A stretch of DNA of 64,000 nucleotides from positions 1 through 64,000 of the forward strand of contig CACEIC010000002.1 of NCBI GenBank assembly GCA_902559605.1, given 5' to 3'. The stretch comes from an uncultured Pelagibacteraceae bacterium. GTDB lineage: Bacteria; Pseudomonadota; Alphaproteobacteria; Pelagibacterales; Pelagibacteraceae. The notes under the pieces were generated by a model that saw nothing but the letters and a program-made list of their open reading frames with translations, was not told the DNA's origin and searched no databases. Both the position numbers and the translations under genes were made by a program. Each line of letters begins with the position of its first letter. The stretch's first letter is position 1. Below are positions 1 to 10,942 of the stretch, piece after piece.

Positions 1-117
1 GAACCTAAATGCAGACTAATATCTAATTGTAGGTTGCTAACATTGAAGTCACTCAATCTTGATATAATTAAAAGATGTGCAGACGAGCTAACTGGAATAA
101 ACTCAGATATTCCTTGA
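1..117 (+). other. Open frame entering from the window edge (38 codons, ends TGA); possible C-terminus or remnant of an upstream gene
   Basis: Frame 1 reads EPKCRLISNCRLLTLKSLNLDIIKRCADELTGINSDIP* and then stays open for 19 more codons after the TGA; no family recognised. Confidence 0.25.
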
Positions 118-265
118 GTAATTGATAAAATTAGCGTCTCCACATATTTTGAAATCATTAGATCCAATACTTCATAATGAAATTGTAACCAAATTAAAGC
201 AATTACATATTTGCATATCATCTATGCATAATAAGAAAAAACCGCTGATTTACTTAAGTTTTGTG

Positions 266-306
266 AAATATTAGTCAATATTTATGACCTTGTAATTGTT
301 TATAAT
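266..306 (+). promoter_or_regulatory. Putative gltDB upstream region: 7-bp hairpin AAATATT-AGTC-AATATTT (266-283) and -10-like TATAAT (301-306)
   Basis: Read directly from sequence; TATAAT lies 31 nt before the gltD ATG; no good -35 seen. Confidence 0.35.
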
Positions 307-336
307 TAAATTTTTATCGTATATACAGCGTCCACC

Positions 337-1770
337 ATGTCAGAAAAAATGCTTAAGTTTGTTAATATAGGTCAACAAAATCCACCTAAAAGAGATATAT
401 CAGACCGAAAAGAGGATTTTGATGAAATATATCAAGAATTTCTAAAAGATAGAGCTGTTCAGCAGTCAAGCAGATGTTCCCAATGTGGAGTACCATTTTG
501 CCAAGTTCATTGTCCATTAAGTAACAATATACCAGATTGGCTTAAACTAACTGCTGAGGGAAGATATGAGGAAGCTTATCAATTATCACAAAGCACAAAC
601 AACATGCCAGAAGTTTGTGGAAGAATTTGCCCCCAGGATAGGCTGTGTGAAGGAAATTGTGTAATAGAGCAATCGGGTCATGGAACGGTAACTATTGGAT
701 CAATAGAAAAATATATCACAGAGAAAGCTTGGGAAAATGGTTGGGTTAAACCAATAGAAATAAATAGTGAAAAAAATGAGAGTGTAGGAATTATAGGTTC
801 TGGTCCTGCTGGACTTGCTTGTGGAGAACAACTCAGAAAAAAAGGATACAAGGTAACTATATATGATCGTTATGACAGAGCTGGAGGGCTACTAATATAT
901 GGTATCCCAGGATTTAAATTAGAAAAGCATGTTGTTCAAAGAAGAATAAAACTTTTAGAAGAAAGTGGAATTAAATTTGTCTTAAACTTTGAAGTTGGAA
1001 AAGATTCCAGCTTGATGGAGTTAAGAGAAAAACATGATGCAATTTTAATAGCTACAGGAGTTTATAAAGCTAGAGAAGTTAATCTACCTGGTAACGATTT
1101 GAGTAATATTTTCCCTGCAATGGAATTTTTGACAGCATCAAATAAAAAAGGACTAGGTGATAAAGTTGAGTTGTTTGATAACGGAACTTTAAACGCTGAA
1201 GGCAAAGATGTTGTAGTAATTGGAGGTGGCGATACAGCAATGGACTGCTTAAGGACTTCAGTGAGACAGAATGCTAAATCTGTAAAATGTTTGTATAGAA
1301 GAGATAGAGAAAATATGCCAGGATCAGCAAGAGAAGTTGGCAATGCAGAAGAAGAAGGTGTTGAATTCATTTGGTTAACAAGCCCTAAAGAGTTTAAGGG
1401 AACAAATAAAATTGAAAGTTTAGTTGTTAATAAAATGAAATTGGGTGAGCCAGATGATAGCGGTAGAAGAAGACCAGTTGTTGAAGAAAATTCAGATTTT
1501 GAAATTAAAGCTGATCTTGTAATCAAAGCGCTTGGATTTGATCCAGAAGATCTTCCAAAATTATTTAATGAAGAAAAATTACAAGTATCAAGATGGGGCA
1601 CAATAAAAGCGGATTTTGATACAATGGAAACTAGTATAGAGGGAGTTTTTGCAGCCGGAGATATAGTTCGTGGAGCATCTTTAGTGGTTTGGGGCATCAA
1701 AGACGGAAGAGATGCCGCAACATCAATTGATAATTATTTACAAAGTAAACAAAAACTTAGAGTTGCTTAA
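337..1770 (+). CDS. gltD: Glutamate synthase (NADPH) small subunit
   Basis: N-terminal Cys motif CSQCGVPFCQVHCPL, GSGPAGLACGEQLRKKGYKVTIYD FAD motif, GGGDTAMDC NAD(P) motif. Confidence 0.95.
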   Translation: MSEKMLKFVNIGQQNPPKRDISDRKEDFDEIYQEFLKDRAVQQSSRCSQCGVPFCQVHCPLSNNIPDWLKLTAEGRYEEAYQLSQSTNNMPEVCGRICPQDRLCEGNCVIEQSGHGTVTIGSIEKYITEKAWENGWVKPIEINSEKNESVGIIGSGPAGLACGEQLRKKGYKVTIYDRYDRAGGLLIYGIPGFKLEKHVVQRRIKLLEESGIKFVLNFEVGKDSSLMELREKHDAILIATGVYKAREVNLPGNDLSNIFPAMEFLTASNKKGLGDKVELFDNGTLNAEGKDVVVIGGGDTAMDCLRTSVRQNAKSVKCLYRRDRENMPGSAREVGNAEEEGVEFIWLTSPKEFKGTNKIESLVVNKMKLGEPDDSGRRRPVVEENSDFEIKADLVIKALGFDPEDLPKLFNEEKLQVSRWGTIKADFDTMETSIEGVFAAGDIVRGASLVVWGIKDGRDAATSIDNYLQSKQKLRVA

Positions 1771-4700
1771 TGAAGTTAAGAAAAAAAAATTTAAAAATTT
1801 TAAAAAGTAATCATGTTTACTCGGAAGAAATGGAACATGATGCATGTGGTGTAGGTTTAGTAGCATCTACCGAAGGTCTAAAATCAAGAAAAGTCGTAGA
1901 ATATGGAATCGATGCCTTAAAAGCTGTTTGGCATAGGGGTGCAATCGATGCAGACGGAAAAACAGGAGATGGTGCTGGAATCCATATTGAAATTCCTAAA
2001 GATTTCTTTGAGGAAAAAATTGAAGTCACTGGTCATAAACATGATAATTCTGAACTATGTGTGGGTATGATTTTCTTACCAAGAAATGATTATAGCGCTC
2101 AAGAGCAATGTAGAACTATTGTTGAAAGTGAACTAACAAAGAGAAATTTTAGTATCTATGGCTGGAGACAAGTTCCTGTTGATCCCTCTGTTTTAGGAGA
2201 AAAAGCTGAACAAACAAGACCTGAAATTACTCAAGTATTGTTCACATACAATGACAAAAAAGTTGTCAATAAATCTCTGGAACAAAAATTGTATGAAACT
2301 AGAAGAGTAATTGAAAAAGAAGCTCTCAATAATCAATTAAATAATTTTTATATATGTTCATTCAGTTCTAAATCTATCATTTATAAAGGAATGTTTTTAG
2401 CAGAAGCTTTGTCAGATTTTTATACTGACTTAAAAGATGAAAGATTTATATCGAGGTATGCAATATTTCACCAAAGATTTTCAACTAATACTGCGCCTAG
2501 TTGGGACTTAGCTCAACCGTTTAGATCTATAGCGCATAATGGTGAAATAAATACCCTTAAAGGAAATGTTAATTGGATGAAGGTTCACGAAGAAGAGATG
2601 TTTAGTCCAGTTTTCGAAGATATAGAGAATCTTAAGCCTGTAATACCAGCTGGAAATTCTGACTCTGCATCATTAGATAATGTTTTTGAATTATTAAATA
2701 TTTCTGGACAGCCTGCTCCTCTAGCAAAATTAATGTTAATACCAGACGCCTGGTCAAAAAAAAATAAGGTATTAAAAAAAGACCATCAACAGCTATTCAA
2801 TTTTTTAAATAGTACCATGGAGCCCTGGGATGGGCCAGCTGCTATAGCTGCAACAGATAATGAATGGGTAATTGTTGCAACCGACAGAAATGGATTAAGA
2901 CCACTTAGATATACAGTGACAAGAGACAAACTTCTCTTTGCAGGAAGTGAAACAGGAATGATAGATTTAAATGAGAAAAAAATTGTATCTAAAGGAAGAT
3001 TAGGACCTGGAGAAATATTAGGAGTAAGAATAGAAAAAGGCAAAGTATATTCAAACGATGAAATAAAAAACTACCTTTCAAAAGAGTATAAGCATTACAA
3101 CAATCAGATTATTGATCTTGATAAAAAATTAGAGGCAGAAACTGAAAAAGTAGAGCTAGAAGGCCAAAGTTTGAGGAATTTTCAACATTGTTTTGGATAT
3201 AGCATAGAAGATTTAGAATTAATTCTTCATCCAATGGCAGAAGATGCTAAAGAAGCAACAGGCTCAATGGGTGATGACACGCCTTTAGCAGTTTTATCTG
3301 ACAAATATAGACCACTATACCATTACTTTAGACAAAACTTTAGTCAGGTTACAAATCCACCAATTGACTCTCTAAGAGAAAATAAAGTTATGAGTTTAAA
3401 GACAAGATTTGGAAATCTTGGTAATATTTTAGATTTTAGTAAATTAACTAAAGACAATATTTATGTCTTAAATAGTCCGATATTATCAAATGCACAATTT
3501 GAAAAATTTTTGAAATTCTTTGGAAATAATAATAAAGTTTTAGATTGTACATTCAGCAAAGACGATGATTTAGAGACATCAATAAATTTACTCAAAGTTA
3601 AGTCTGAACAAGCTGTTAGAGAGGGAATTAAACAAATAATATTATCAGATAAAAATATTTCAGAAAATAGAATGCCAATGCCGATGCTTTTATGTATAGG
3701 TGCAATAAATACACATTTAGTTAAATTAGGTTTAAGAGGTTATGTTTCTATTAATGTTCAAACTGGAGATGCTTTAGATACTCATTCTTTTGCAACATTA
3801 ATTGGCGTTGGTGCTACTACTGTGAACCCTTATTTAGCTTTTGATAGCTTATATCAAAGACATTATAAGAAATTATTTGGAAATTTCACTTTTGATGAAT
3901 GTGTTTCAAGATACATTAAATCAGTCAATCTCGGTCTTCTTAAAATAATGTCTAAAATGGGAATTTCTGTTTTAAGTTCTTATAGAGGTGGATGTAATTT
4001 TGAAACTGTGGGACTAAGCAGAACAATTGTGAAAGATTATTTTCCTGGGATGTTATCAAAGATTTCTGGAATTGGTTTAAAAGGAATAGAAAAGAAAATC
4101 AGAACTATACACAAAGAAGCATTTTTCAATAATTCAAATATTTTACCCATTGGAGGTATTTACAGATATAGAAAAAACGGTGAAACACATCAGTATCAAG
4201 GCAAACTAATTCATTTACTGCAAACTGCGGTTGGACAAGGATCTTATGAAATATATAAAAAATACACAAAAGGTATTTATAATCTAAACCCAATAAGTTT
4301 AAGAGATTTAGTGGATTTTAAATCTAAAAATCCCATCGATATATCTAATGTTGAGCCTGCATCTAATATATTAAAAAGATTTGGAAGTGGAAGTATGTCT
4401 CATGGAGCTTTATCTAAAGAAGCACATGAAACTCTTGCTGTTGGCATGAACAGAATTAAAGGCGCATCTTGTAGTGGTGAAGGTGGAGAAGATGAAAAAA
4501 GATTTAAGATTATGGAGAATGGAGATAGTGCAAATTCAAGGGTTAAACAAATTGCATCAGCTAGATTTGGAGTAACCATTAATTACTTAAATAATTGTAA
4601 TGAGATTGAAATCAAAATTGCACAGGGCGCTAAACCAGGTGAAGGTGGACAATTACCAGGTTTTAAAGTTACGGATGAAATTGCCAGATTGAGACACTCA

Positions 4701-6266
4701 ACGCCAGGAGTTACTTTAATATCACCTCCACCACATCATGATATTTACTCAATAGAAGATCTAGCTCAATTAATTTATGATTTAAAACAAATAAATCCTA
4801 AGGCTAGGGTTGGAGTTAAATTGGTTGCTTCATCAGGAATTGGAACGATAGCTGCTGGAGTTGCAAAAGCTAAAGCAGACATAATTTTAATCTCAGGACA
4901 CTCAGGAGGTACAGGAGCCACTCCACAGACAAGCGTTAAATATGTTGGAGTTCCTTGGGAGATGGGATTAACAGAAGCAAACCAGGTATTGACTTTAAAT
5001 AATTTGAGACATCAAGTGACGCTTAGAACTGACGGTGGAATAAAAACAGGAAGAGATGTTGTAATTGCAGCCATGATGGGAGCAGAAGAATTTGGCGTAG
5101 CAACAACTGCATTAGTCGCAATGGGATGTATAATGGTCAGGCAATGTCATTCCAATACATGTCCAGTGGGTGTTTGCACACAAGATGATAAATTAAGAGA
5201 GAAATTTACAGGAACTCCTGAAAAAGTAGTTAACCTTTTCACATTTATAGCAGAGGAAGTAAGAGAAATACTTGCTGATCTTGGTTTCAAATCTTTAAAT
5301 GAAGTAATTGGAAGAACTGACTTACTAAGGCAAGTAAGCAAAGGATCACCAAACTTGGATGATCTAGACTTAAATCCTCTTTTTGTACAAGCAGATCCTG
5401 GAAAAAATAAAAGATATTGTGAGAAACCTGAAATTAATTCTGTTCCAAATACTTTAGATCAAAAATTATGGCCAGAAATAGAAGACAAAATAGATAAAAA
5501 AGAAAAAATAAATCAAGAATTCGAAATTCAAAATACCGATAGAGCAGTTGGTACTAGAATTTCTTATCATTTGTACAAAAAATTTGGAAATAACAATCTT
5601 GATGAAAATTCGATCGAATTAAATTTTAAAGGTTCAGCAGGCCAATCCTTTGGTGCTTTTGCTATTAAAGGATTAAAACTAATTTTAAAAGGGGATGCAA
5701 ATGATTATGTCGCCAAAGGATTATCAGGTGGATTTATTGTGATTAAATTACAAGATGAAAGCAACCTTGTTTCAAATGAAAATACTATTATTGGAAATAC
5801 TGTTTTGTATGGAGCTACTTCAGGAAAATTATTAGCCGCAGGACAAGCAGGAGAGAGATTTGCTGTAAGAAATTCAGGTGCAACTGCAGTAGTAGAAGGT
5901 TGTGATTCAAATGGTTGTGAATACATGACAGGTGGAAATATTATTATATTAGGAGATATTGGCGATAATTTTGGAGCTGGCATGACAGGAGGTATGGCAT
6001 TTATTTATGACCCTGAAAATCAATTTGATAAAAAAGTAAATCCTGAAAGTGTAGTTTGGCAAACCCCAGAAACTAAATTTTGGATTGAGCATCTAAGGAA
6101 ATTTATTCAAGAGCATGCGATAGAAACAAATTCAACAATCTCGAAAAAAATTGTTGAGAATTTTGAAAATGAAATAAATAACTTCGTCCAAGTTTGTCCA
6201 AAAGAAATGTTAGATAAGTTAGAAAATCCTATATCAAACAAAAAATTAGTCGGTCAAGCTAGTTAG
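1770..6266 (+). CDS. gltB: Glutamate synthase large subunit
   Basis: 1498 aa; N-terminal glutaminase start MEHDACGVG, ISGHSGGTGATPQTS FMN/synthase core, C-terminal GXGXG repeat domain. Confidence 0.96.
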   Translation: MKLRKKNLKILKSNHVYSEEMEHDACGVGLVASTEGLKSRKVVEYGIDALKAVWHRGAIDADGKTGDGAGIHIEIPKDFFEEKIEVTGHKHDNSELCVGMIFLPRNDYSAQEQCRTIVESELTKRNFSIYGWRQVPVDPSVLGEKAEQTRPEITQVLFTYNDKKVVNKSLEQKLYETRRVIEKEALNNQLNNFYICSFSSKSIIYKGMFLAEALSDFYTDLKDERFISRYAIFHQRFSTNTAPSWDLAQPFRSIAHNGEINTLKGNVNWMKVHEEEMFSPVFEDIENLKPVIPAGNSDSASLDNVFELLNISGQPAPLAKLMLIPDAWSKKNKVLKKDHQQLFNFLNSTMEPWDGPAAIAATDNEWVIVATDRNGLRPLRYTVTRDKLLFAGSETGMIDLNEKKIVSKGRLGPGEILGVRIEKGKVYSNDEIKNYLSKEYKHYNNQIIDLDKKLEAETEKVELEGQSLRNFQHCFGYSIEDLELILHPMAEDAKEATGSMGDDTPLAVLSDKYRPLYHYFRQNFSQVTNPPIDSLRENKVMSLKTRFGNLGNILDFSKLTKDNIYVLNSPILSNAQFEKFLKFFGNNNKVLDCTFSKDDDLETSINLLKVKSEQAVREGIKQIILSDKNISENRMPMPMLLCIGAINTHLVKLGLRGYVSINVQTGDALDTHSFATLIGVGATTVNPYLAFDSLYQRHYKKLFGNFTFDECVSRYIKSVNLGLLKIMSKMGISVLSSYRGGCNFETVGLSRTIVKDYFPGMLSKISGIGLKGIEKKIRTIHKEAFFNNSNILPIGGIYRYRKNGETHQYQGKLIHLLQTAVGQGSYEIYKKYTKGIYNLNPISLRDLVDFKSKNPIDISNVEPASNILKRFGSGSMSHGALSKEAHETLAVGMNRIKGASCSGEGGEDEKRFKIMENGDSANSRVKQIASARFGVTINYLNNCNEIEIKIAQGAKPGEGGQLPGFKVTDEIARLRHSTPGVTLISPPPHHDIYSIEDLAQLIYDLKQINPKARVGVKLVASSGIGTIAAGVAKAKADIILISGHSGGTGATPQTSVKYVGVPWEMGLTEANQVLTLNNLRHQVTLRTDGGIKTGRDVVIAAMMGAEEFGVATTALVAMGCIMVRQCHSNTCPVGVCTQDDKLREKFTGTPEKVVNLFTFIAEEVREILADLGFKSLNEVIGRTDLLRQVSKGSPNLDDLDLNPLFVQADPGKNKRYCEKPEINSVPNTLDQKLWPEIEDKIDKKEKINQEFEIQNTDRAVGTRISYHLYKKFGNNNLDENSIELNFKGSAGQSFGAFAIKGLKLILKGDANDYVAKGLSGGFIVIKLQDESNLVSNENTIIGNTVLYGATSGKLLAAGQAGERFAVRNSGATAVVEGCDSNGCEYMTGGNIIILGDIGDNFGAGMTGGMAFIYDPENQFDKKVNPESVVWQTPETKFWIEHLRKFIQEHAIETNSTISKKIVENFENEINNFVQVCPKEMLDKLENPISNKKLVGQAS

Positions 6267-7020
6267 CATTTTTAATAATATTATCTAACTCTTTACAAAT
6301 AATATTTAGATTTTTTTTTGACGAGAGACTATGGTCACCCTTCTTAATTATATTTAATTTTTTTTTTGCTTTGCTGAAGATTTTTAAAACTTCTCTTGAG
6401 TATTTAATTGGCACAACTTCATCTTTTTGACCATGGACCATAGTAACAGGTATTTTCATTGAAATTTTAACATTCAAAACTTTATTTTGTTTTTTTCTTC
6501 CATCTTTAATTAATTGATTAGTTATGAGATACTCATATCCACCATTTTTAATTTTGCTAATACCTCTTTTGATAATTTCACTCTTTGTCTTTTTTGAAAA
6601 TTTTTTCCACATTATTCTTGTTAAAAATTCTGGAGCAGAACCAATTCCCATAAAGCCTTTAATCTGTTTCTTAATTGATTTAAATAATAATAAAGAAATC
6701 CAAGCACCCATACTAGAACCTATTAAAATTATATCATTTTTTTTAACTATATTCTTAATAGTCTGTTTTGCATCATTTGCCCAAGTCGAAATATTCCCTT
6801 TTGTAAATTCTCCTGAAGATTTTCCGTATCCAGAATATTCTAGTGCCAAAAAACCAAATTTATTTTTTTTAGCATAGTTTAAAAATCTTTTAGGTTTATC
6901 TCCTTCTATATCGGATGCAAAACCTGGTAAAAATATAATATAAAGATTTTTCTTATAATAATTGCTTATATATCTTAGTTTTTTCGTTTTAGAAATTTTT
7001 AGAAATTTAAATTTTTTCAT
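6259..7020 (-). CDS. Alpha/beta hydrolase family protein
   Basis: Nucleophile elbow GSSMGAW, late VTMVHGQKDEVVP and GDHSL motifs. Confidence 0.8.
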   Translation of the reverse strand: MKKFKFLKISKTKKLRYISNYYKKNLYIIFLPGFASDIEGDKPKRFLNYAKKNKFGFLALEYSGYGKSSGEFTKGNISTWANDAKQTIKNIVKKNDIILIGSSMGAWISLLLFKSIKKQIKGFMGIGSAPEFLTRIMWKKFSKKTKSEIIKRGISKIKNGGYEYLITNQLIKDGRKKQNKVLNVKISMKIPVTMVHGQKDEVVPIKYSREVLKIFSKAKKKLNIIKKGDHSLSSKKNLNIICKELDNIIKNAN

Positions 7021-7062
7021 ATAAAGTATTAAAATTGATTTGAAATATTATAATTCTACCAT

Positions 7063-8217
7063 ATGCATCCAAAATTGAAAGTTCTGCAAGTGATACCAAA
7101 ACTTGGATACGGTGGCGCAGAAACAGGTTGTTATGATATCGCACACTATCTACACGAAAATGATTGTAAGTCTTTTTTAATTTGCAACGGTGGTGAATTA
7201 ACAAAGTTTATAGATAAAAAAAAAGTTAAATATATAAGGTTACCTGTTAATTCCAAAAACCCCATTTTGGTTTTTTTTAATTCAATAATTATTTCTTTAA
7301 TAATTTTATTTTATGGAATTAATATTGTCCATGCGAGAAGTAGAGCGCCTGCATGGTCTTGTTTGCTAGCTACCAAAATCACACGACGTAAATTTGTAAC
7401 TACATTTCATGGAACATATAATTTTAAAAGTAAATTAAAAAAATTATATAATTCTGTAATGTTGAGATCAGATTTAATTATTGCTGGGTCTAATTTTATA
7501 TTTTCGCATATTAAAGAAAACTATTCCGAATACCTTAATGATAAAAAAAAATTCTTGGTTATATTTAGGGGCATTAATACTGATTATTTTGATCCATCAA
7601 CTACTATAGAAACAGAGGAAGATGAATTATTTAAATCATGGGGACTTAAAATTGAGAGAAAAACCGTTCTATTACCTGGAAGATTAACAGAATGGAAAGG
7701 CCAAGAAATGTTTTTAGATGCTATTAATAAAGTGAATATTAATTTAGGACATGAGGTATTTAATGTAATTATTCTTGGAAGCGATCAAGGAAGAGAACTT
7801 TATAAAAAGAAACTTATTAGGTTAGTTGAACAGTACAGATTAACTAACCAAGTAAAATTTATAGATCATTGTAAAAATATGCCTTTAGCTTACAAAGTTT
7901 CAGACATCATAGTTTCTTCATCTACAAAACCAGAAGCCTTTGGAAGAATATCTGTTGAAGCTCAGGCAATGAAAAAACCAATAGTTGCGAGTAATATTGG
8001 GGGATCAAAAGAGACTATAAATGAAAATAAAACTGGATTTTTATTTGAAGCAAATAACTCTGAAGATCTTTCAAAAAAATTAATAGAAATTATGAATTTA
8101 GATGAACAGACCATCAATCAAATGGGCATAGAAGGTAGAAAAAATGTCGTTTCAAAATTTAATGTTGAAAAAATGTGTTTTTCTACTTATTCAGAGTATA
8201 AAAAATTAATAAACTAA
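7063..8217 (+). CDS. Glycosyltransferase, GT4-like (family 1)
   Basis: N-terminal VLQVIPKLGYGGAETGCYDIAHYL; C-terminal SSSTKPEAFGRISVEAQAMKKPIVASNIGGSKETI. Confidence 0.88.
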   Translation: MHPKLKVLQVIPKLGYGGAETGCYDIAHYLHENDCKSFLICNGGELTKFIDKKKVKYIRLPVNSKNPILVFFNSIIISLIILFYGINIVHARSRAPAWSCLLATKITRRKFVTTFHGTYNFKSKLKKLYNSVMLRSDLIIAGSNFIFSHIKENYSEYLNDKKKFLVIFRGINTDYFDPSTTIETEEDELFKSWGLKIERKTVLLPGRLTEWKGQEMFLDAINKVNINLGHEVFNVIILGSDQGRELYKKKLIRLVEQYRLTNQVKFIDHCKNMPLAYKVSDIIVSSSTKPEAFGRISVEAQAMKKPIVASNIGGSKETINENKTGFLFEANNSEDLSKKLIEIMNLDEQTINQMGIEGRKNVVSKFNVEKMCFSTYSEYKKLIN

Positions 8218-10136
8218 TGCCAAATATTACATTACCTGATGGAAAAAAATTAAACTTTGAAAAAAGCGTGACAGGCACAGAGGTTGCTGAAAAAATTAGC
8301 AAGTCTTTAGGTAAGCAAGCTTTGGTGATGAGCATAAACGGTGAGCTTAAGGATTTATATACTGTTATTGATCAAGATTGTTCTATTGAAATATTTACAG
8401 CTAAAGATCCTGAGGGTTTAGAAGTCATTAGACATGACACTGCACATATAATGGCTATGGCTGTTCAAGAACTATACCCAGACACACAGGTAACAATTGG
8501 GCCAGTTATAGAAAATGGATTTTACTATGATTTTGCAAGAAAAGAGCCTTTTACTAGCGATGATTTAAAAAGGATTGAAAAAAAAATGTCAGAGATAATA
8601 GATAAAGATGTAAAAACAAGAAAAGAAGTTTGGGAGAGAGATAAAGCAATAAGTCATTTTAAAAAAATTGGAGAAAAATATAAAGCTGAGATAATTGAGA
8701 GCATTCCTAAAAACGAAGAACTTACGATTTATCATCATGGCGAAACATGGCATGATTTATGTAGAGGTCCACATTTAGTATCTTCTGGTAAAATAGGTAA
8801 GGCTTTTAAACTGACAAAAGTATCTGGAGCTTATTGGCGTGGTGACTCTAATAATGAAATGCTTCAAAGAATATATGGCACTGGTTGGGCAACTCAAAAA
8901 GAATTAGACCTTTATCTTCAGAGAATTGAGGAAGCAGAAAAAAGAGATCATAGAAAAATTGGAAAAGAAATGGATTTATTTCATTTCAGAGAAGAAAGTC
9001 CTGGATCTGTGTTCTGGCACCAGAAAGGATGGAATTTGTTCCAAAAATTAGTTTCATATATGAGAATGAAACAAGATCACGATGGTTACAAAGAGATAAA
9101 TACGCCAGAAATACTTGATAGATCTTTGTGGGAAAAATCTGGTCACTGGGAAAAATTTGGAGCTAATATGTATACTTCAACTACACCAGATGAAAAAGTA
9201 TTTGCAATTAAACCAATGAATTGTCCTGGATGTGTTCAAGTATTTAATCAAGGACTTAAAAGTTATAGAGACTTACCTTTAAAGATGTCAGAATTTGGAA
9301 AAGTTCATAGATATGAACCTTCAGGTGCATTGCATGGATTATTACGTGTAAGAGCCTTTACTCAAGATGATGCACATATTTTTTGTACAGAAGAACAAAT
9401 TACCGAAGAATGTTTGAGTGTTACAAATTTAATTTTAGAAATTTATAAAGATCTTGGTTTTGAAGATGTTATTTTAAAATATTCAGATAGACCAGATTTA
9501 AGAGTTGGTGACGATAAAGTTTGGGATAAATCAGAGGCTGCGTTGTTAGAGGCAATCAAAGCGACAAATTTAGAGTACTCAATTAATAAAGGTGAGGGCG
9601 CATTTTATGGACCAAAAATTGAATTTGTTTTAAGAGATGCAATCGGTAGAGATTGGCAGTGTGGAACCTTGCAAGTAGATTTAAATTTACCAGGTAGATT
9701 AGGAGCTTCTTTTGTTGATAAAGATGGAACTAAAAAAGTACCTGTAATGTTACACAGAGCATTATTTGGATCTTTAGAAAGGTTCATAGGTATCCTTATA
9801 GAGAATTATGCAGGCAAGCTGCCATTTTGGATATCACCTTTACAGGCAGTAGTTATTCCAATCTCTAGTGATTTTGATGAATATGCTAAAAGTGTAGCTA
9901 AGGAATTAAAACGGATTGGTTTGATTGTCGAGGTGGATCTTAAAAATCACAATTTAAATTATAAAATAAGAGATCATTCTTTAACAAAAGTACCAATGTT
10001 ATTGATTTGCGGAAAAAAAGAAGTTGACTCCAACAGTGTAACTATTAGAAGATTGGATTCTAATAAACAAGAAAATATGGCTTTGAAAGAATTTATAAAA
10101 AAATACTCCGATCTAAATAAAGCCCCTTCAATCTAA
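8217..10136 (+). CDS. thrS: Threonyl-tRNA synthetase
   Basis: TGS N-terminus, RHDTAHIMAMA, KPMNCPGCVQVF class II motifs. Confidence 0.97.
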   Translation: MPNITLPDGKKLNFEKSVTGTEVAEKISKSLGKQALVMSINGELKDLYTVIDQDCSIEIFTAKDPEGLEVIRHDTAHIMAMAVQELYPDTQVTIGPVIENGFYYDFARKEPFTSDDLKRIEKKMSEIIDKDVKTRKEVWERDKAISHFKKIGEKYKAEIIESIPKNEELTIYHHGETWHDLCRGPHLVSSGKIGKAFKLTKVSGAYWRGDSNNEMLQRIYGTGWATQKELDLYLQRIEEAEKRDHRKIGKEMDLFHFREESPGSVFWHQKGWNLFQKLVSYMRMKQDHDGYKEINTPEILDRSLWEKSGHWEKFGANMYTSTTPDEKVFAIKPMNCPGCVQVFNQGLKSYRDLPLKMSEFGKVHRYEPSGALHGLLRVRAFTQDDAHIFCTEEQITEECLSVTNLILEIYKDLGFEDVILKYSDRPDLRVGDDKVWDKSEAALLEAIKATNLEYSINKGEGAFYGPKIEFVLRDAIGRDWQCGTLQVDLNLPGRLGASFVDKDGTKKVPVMLHRALFGSLERFIGILIENYAGKLPFWISPLQAVVIPISSDFDEYAKSVAKELKRIGLIVEVDLKNHNLNYKIRDHSLTKVPMLLICGKKEVDSNSVTIRRLDSNKQENMALKEFIKKYSDLNKAPSI

Positions 10137-10682
10137 GTGGCAGATTTTAAACAAAATTATTTTCAAAAAAGAACTAAAGCAAGAGGCCCAAGGTCTAATA
10201 ACAGGATTACATCAAATGAAGTTCAAGTTATTGCAAGTGATGGAGAAAATTTAGGAATTTTAAATTTAAATGAAGCTATCAATAAAGCAAAAAATGAAGG
10301 TTTAGATTTAATTGAAATTGCTCCAAATGCAAAACCACCTGTCTGTAAAATTATGGACATGGGTAAATATAAATACGATGCACAAAAAAAAGCTAACAAA
10401 GCAAAAAAAAAACAAAAGAAAATTGAATTAAAAGAAATAAAATTAAGGCCAGTTACAGAAGTTCATGATTACACTTTCAAAATTAAAAATGCTCAGAAAT
10501 TTTTGGCAAAAGGTGATAAAGTCAAATTTACAATAAGGTTCAAAGGGAGAGAGTTGCAACATTCAAACCTTGGCAATGAATTGATGGATAAAATTAAGGC
10601 AGACATGGAGACTATTGGGAGAGTAGAGCTTCAGCCAAAATTTGATGGAAAGCAAATGATTATGGTAATCCAGCCTTTATAA
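10137..10682 (+). CDS. infC: Translation initiation factor IF-3 (GTG start)
   Basis: NAKPPVCKIMDMGKYKY, HDYTFKIKNAQKFL; GTG directly abuts the thrS stop. Confidence 0.95.
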   Translation: MADFKQNYFQKRTKARGPRSNNRITSNEVQVIASDGENLGILNLNEAINKAKNEGLDLIEIAPNAKPPVCKIMDMGKYKYDAQKKANKAKKKQKKIELKEIKLRPVTEVHDYTFKIKNAQKFLAKGDKVKFTIRFKGRELQHSNLGNELMDKIKADMETIGRVELQPKFDGKQMIMVIQPL

Positions 10683-10734
10683 GCCATATTTCTAGTTGTA
10701 AATTTAATTTAATATTTGTATAAACCCGGAAATT

Positions 10735-10941
10735 ATGCCCAAGTTAAAAACAAAAAGTTCAGCTAAAAAAAGATTTAAAATCTCAGCTAAAGGAAAGGTT
10801 ATTACCCCACAGGCCGGAAAAAGACACGGCATGATTAAAAGAACAAATTCACAAATTAGAAAACAAAGAGGCACAACTGTTTTATCTAAACAAGATGGTA
10901 AGATAGTAAAATCTTATATGCCTTACAGCTTAAGAGGATAA
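10735..10941 (+). CDS. rpmI: 50S ribosomal protein L35
   Basis: [22 protein letters not shown]; position after infC. Confidence 0.96.
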   Translation: MPKLKTKSSAKKRFKISAKGKVITPQAGKRHGMIKRTNSQIRKQRGTTVLSKQDGKIVKSYMPYSLRG

Positions 10942-10942
10942 A

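Noticed and set aside
1062-1700. Minus-strand 212-aa ORF inside gltD
   Set aside because: Shadow ORF fully antisense to a conserved gene; low-complexity, Ser/Leu-rich, no motif.
6524-6877. Plus-strand 117-aa hydrophobic ORF
   Set aside because: Fully antisense to the alpha/beta hydrolase, whose motifs are clear.
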